64,000 bases of DNA from Aquibacillus halophilus (GTDB lineage: Bacteria; Bacillota; Bacilli; Bacillales; Amphibacillaceae), in assembly GCF_009649745.1 (NCBI RefSeq), contig NZ_WJNG01000006.1, forward strand, positions 62,001 through 126,000. The letters run 5' to 3'. Position 1 is the stretch's first letter; every line of letters begins with the position of its first letter. Of the stretch, positions 62,791-64,000 are shown one piece after another. The position numbers were made by a program, and so were the translations under genes. The notes beneath the pieces are model-generated. The model made no database searches. It was not told the DNA's origin and saw only the letters and a list, made by a program, of their open reading frames with translations.

Positions 62791-63687
62791 TTACAGTTTG
62801 CCACCTTTTGGTGTTTGGTGATTGGCCATTTTCTCGAAAAAATCAATAATAAAGGAATGGTCTTTCATACCATTACCATTGGCTATTTCGGAACTGAAAA
62901 TTTCCTTTACAAGATTTGTAACTGGTAATGGAACGCCAATTGCATTTGCTGACGATTGTACATTTCCTAAGTCTTTATAGTTAATTTCGATTCGACCACC
63001 AGGTTCGAAGTTTCTATCAATGATTTGAGGCATTTTAGCTTCCATAACAGCACTACCTGCTAAACCTCCACTGATTGCCTCATACATTTTGTTTAAATCA
63101 ATACCCGATTTACTTGCAAAGACACTAGCTTCTGATAGTGCCGCAAGGTTTATACTCACGATAATTTGATTTGCTAATTTAGTTGCAGATCCAGCACCTA
63201 CATCTCCTACATGAACGATATTTCCACCCATGGATTCAAATAATGGTAATACTTGATTATAGTGTTCGTCACTTCCACCAGCCATGATGGAAAGCTTTCC
63301 TTCAATTGCCATTGGCTCACCGCCACTAACTGGGGCATCGATAAATGACATATTATACTCTTGTAGTCTGGCCGCAAAAGACTTTGAATCCTCAGGTGAA
63401 ATAGAACTCATGTCAACAATAATGGTGTTTGGCTGACCGTTTTTGGCTAGACCGTCATCGCCAAAGAGTACTTGGGAAACATGTTTTGCTGCTGGAAGCA
63501 TGGTAAAGATGACATTGCAATTTTCTGCGATTTCTTTATTTGAACTACAGGCATGTCCTCCTTGATCCACCAACTCATTAACTGCCTTTTCGTTTAAATC
63601 AAATAAATAAGTTTCAAATCCATCTTTAATTAAATGACCGGCCATCGGCTTTCCCATAATTCCTAATCCTACAAACCCAATTTTCAT
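62791..63687 (-). CDS. garR: 2-hydroxy-3-oxopropionate (tartronate semialdehyde) reductase
   Basis: A 298-residue beta-hydroxyacid dehydrogenase. NAD motif GFVGLGIMGKPMAG, substrate motif DAPVSGGEPMAIEGKLS, and catalytic Lys170 in GSATKLANQI. The length and DAPVSGG context fit GarR/GlxR, which reduce tartronate semialdehyde to D-glycerate; a hydroxyisobutyrate dehydrogenase is the alternative. RBS GGAGGT. With the glycerate kinase at 42193-43314 it would feed a two- or three-carbon sugar acid into glycolysis. Confidence 0.85.
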   Translation of the reverse strand: MKIGFVGLGIMGKPMAGHLIKDGFETYLFDLNEKAVNELVDQGGHACSSNKEIAENCNVIFTMLPAAKHVSQVLFGDDGLAKNGQPNTIIVDMSSISPEDSKSFAARLQEYNMSFIDAPVSGGEPMAIEGKLSIMAGGSDEHYNQVLPLFESMGGNIVHVGDVGAGSATKLANQIIVSINLAALSEASVFASKSGIDLNKMYEAISGGLAGSAVMEAKMPQIIDRNFEPGGRIEINYKDLGNVQSSANAIGVPLPVTNLVKEIFSSEIANGNGMKDHSFIIDFFEKMANHQTPKGGKL

Positions 63688-63970
63688 ATTTAATTACCTC
63701 CATGTATATATTTTCCTTTTTATATTACTTATTATTTCATTTTATATTAAAATTGAAAAAGTGTACACCGATTTATATGTAAATCCAACAAATTCTGTTA
63801 AAATATTTAACTATATGAAAATAAAATATTGTTATATGAAAGTATATGAAAAATATTGAAATAAAACATTTTTTTGTTTTTATATATTGAATAGCTATAT
63901 ACCAAGGTTTGTGCCGGTTAAAAAGTAAAAAAAAGGATTTTCAACAAATTTATATTTTTTAAAAATAAAA

Positions 63971-63994
63971 AAGCGCTTACATTTTTTATTGACA
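63971..63994 (+). promoter_or_regulatory. cre-like site and -35 box at the right edge
   Basis: AAAAAGCGCTTACATT (one base off the cre consensus on the minus strand) followed by TTGACA at 63989-63994. It marks the promoter of a gene beyond the window. The region 63688-63970 is AT-rich with no gene seen. Confidence 0.45.
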
Positions 63995-64000
63995 ATTGAA

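Noticed and set aside
57011-63687. A PTS-type Dha operon
   Set aside because: No DhaM and no PTS component in the block, so PEP-dependent dihydroxyacetone kinase is not supported here.

Overview
The window comes from a low-GC, spore-forming Gram-positive bacterium of the Bacillaceae, most like Virgibacillus, Oceanobacillus or a relative. Evidence: AAGGAGG-type ribosome binding sites, a Spo0E-family protein, LPxTG/LPxTA cell-wall proteins with a sortase, cre-type operators and Bacillaceae-type GC-rich dispersed repeats. The genus is inference. I saw no tRNA, rRNA, CRISPR array or intact insertion sequence.

Left edge (1-4146): the 3' part of a lasso-peptide operon of the paeninodin type: the tail of an HPr-kinase-like gene, B1 (PqqD/RRE), B2 (leader protease), a nucleotidyltransferase and an ABC exporter. 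The precursor and cyclase genes should lie left of the window. A beta-propeller lipoprotein, a membrane-anchored phosphoesterase and a CapA-like protein follow (4220-7927).

Middle (8-34 kb): mostly metabolic and transport genes: heme O synthase, DMT and MFS exporters, two DUF4870 proteins, a QueC-like protein with a degenerate PP-loop, two closely related short aconitases 17 kb apart, a GntP permease, a PRPP synthetase, an FdhF/YdeP oxidoreductase with FdhD, a two-P-loop ATPase, kynureninase with kynurenine formamidase, and the Fe-S repair protein ScdA behind an FNR-like box. Between GlsB and Spo0E the minus strand carries a c-di-GMP-I (GEMM)-like riboswitch followed by a 21-codon ORF. A candidate small RNA lies just beyond.

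34-38.6 kb: a leucine-rich-repeat LPQTG surface protein with its sortase, then a scar. The scar joins the tail of an LPDTA surface protein to the start of a GH94-like phosphorylase gene that keeps its promoter and operator. An IS200/IS605-like hairpin sits at the joint.

38.8-57.5 kb: small membrane proteins, MFS transporters, glycerate kinase, an aldehyde dehydrogenase with its DUF779 partner, a GH3 glycosidase, PEP carboxylase, DoxX, guanine deaminase with an apparent AUA start, and RpiB.

57.0-63.7 kb: a sugar-catabolism block: RpiB, a DeoR regulator, a TIM-barrel isomerase, DhaK and DhaL without DhaM, a 2-hydroxyacid dehydrogenase and tartronate-semialdehyde reductase. The gene set resembles tetrulose (erythrulose) phosphate pathways and may feed glycerate to the glycerate kinase at 42 kb. 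Three composite GC-rich repeats lie near 19.5, 29.0 and 47.9 kb.
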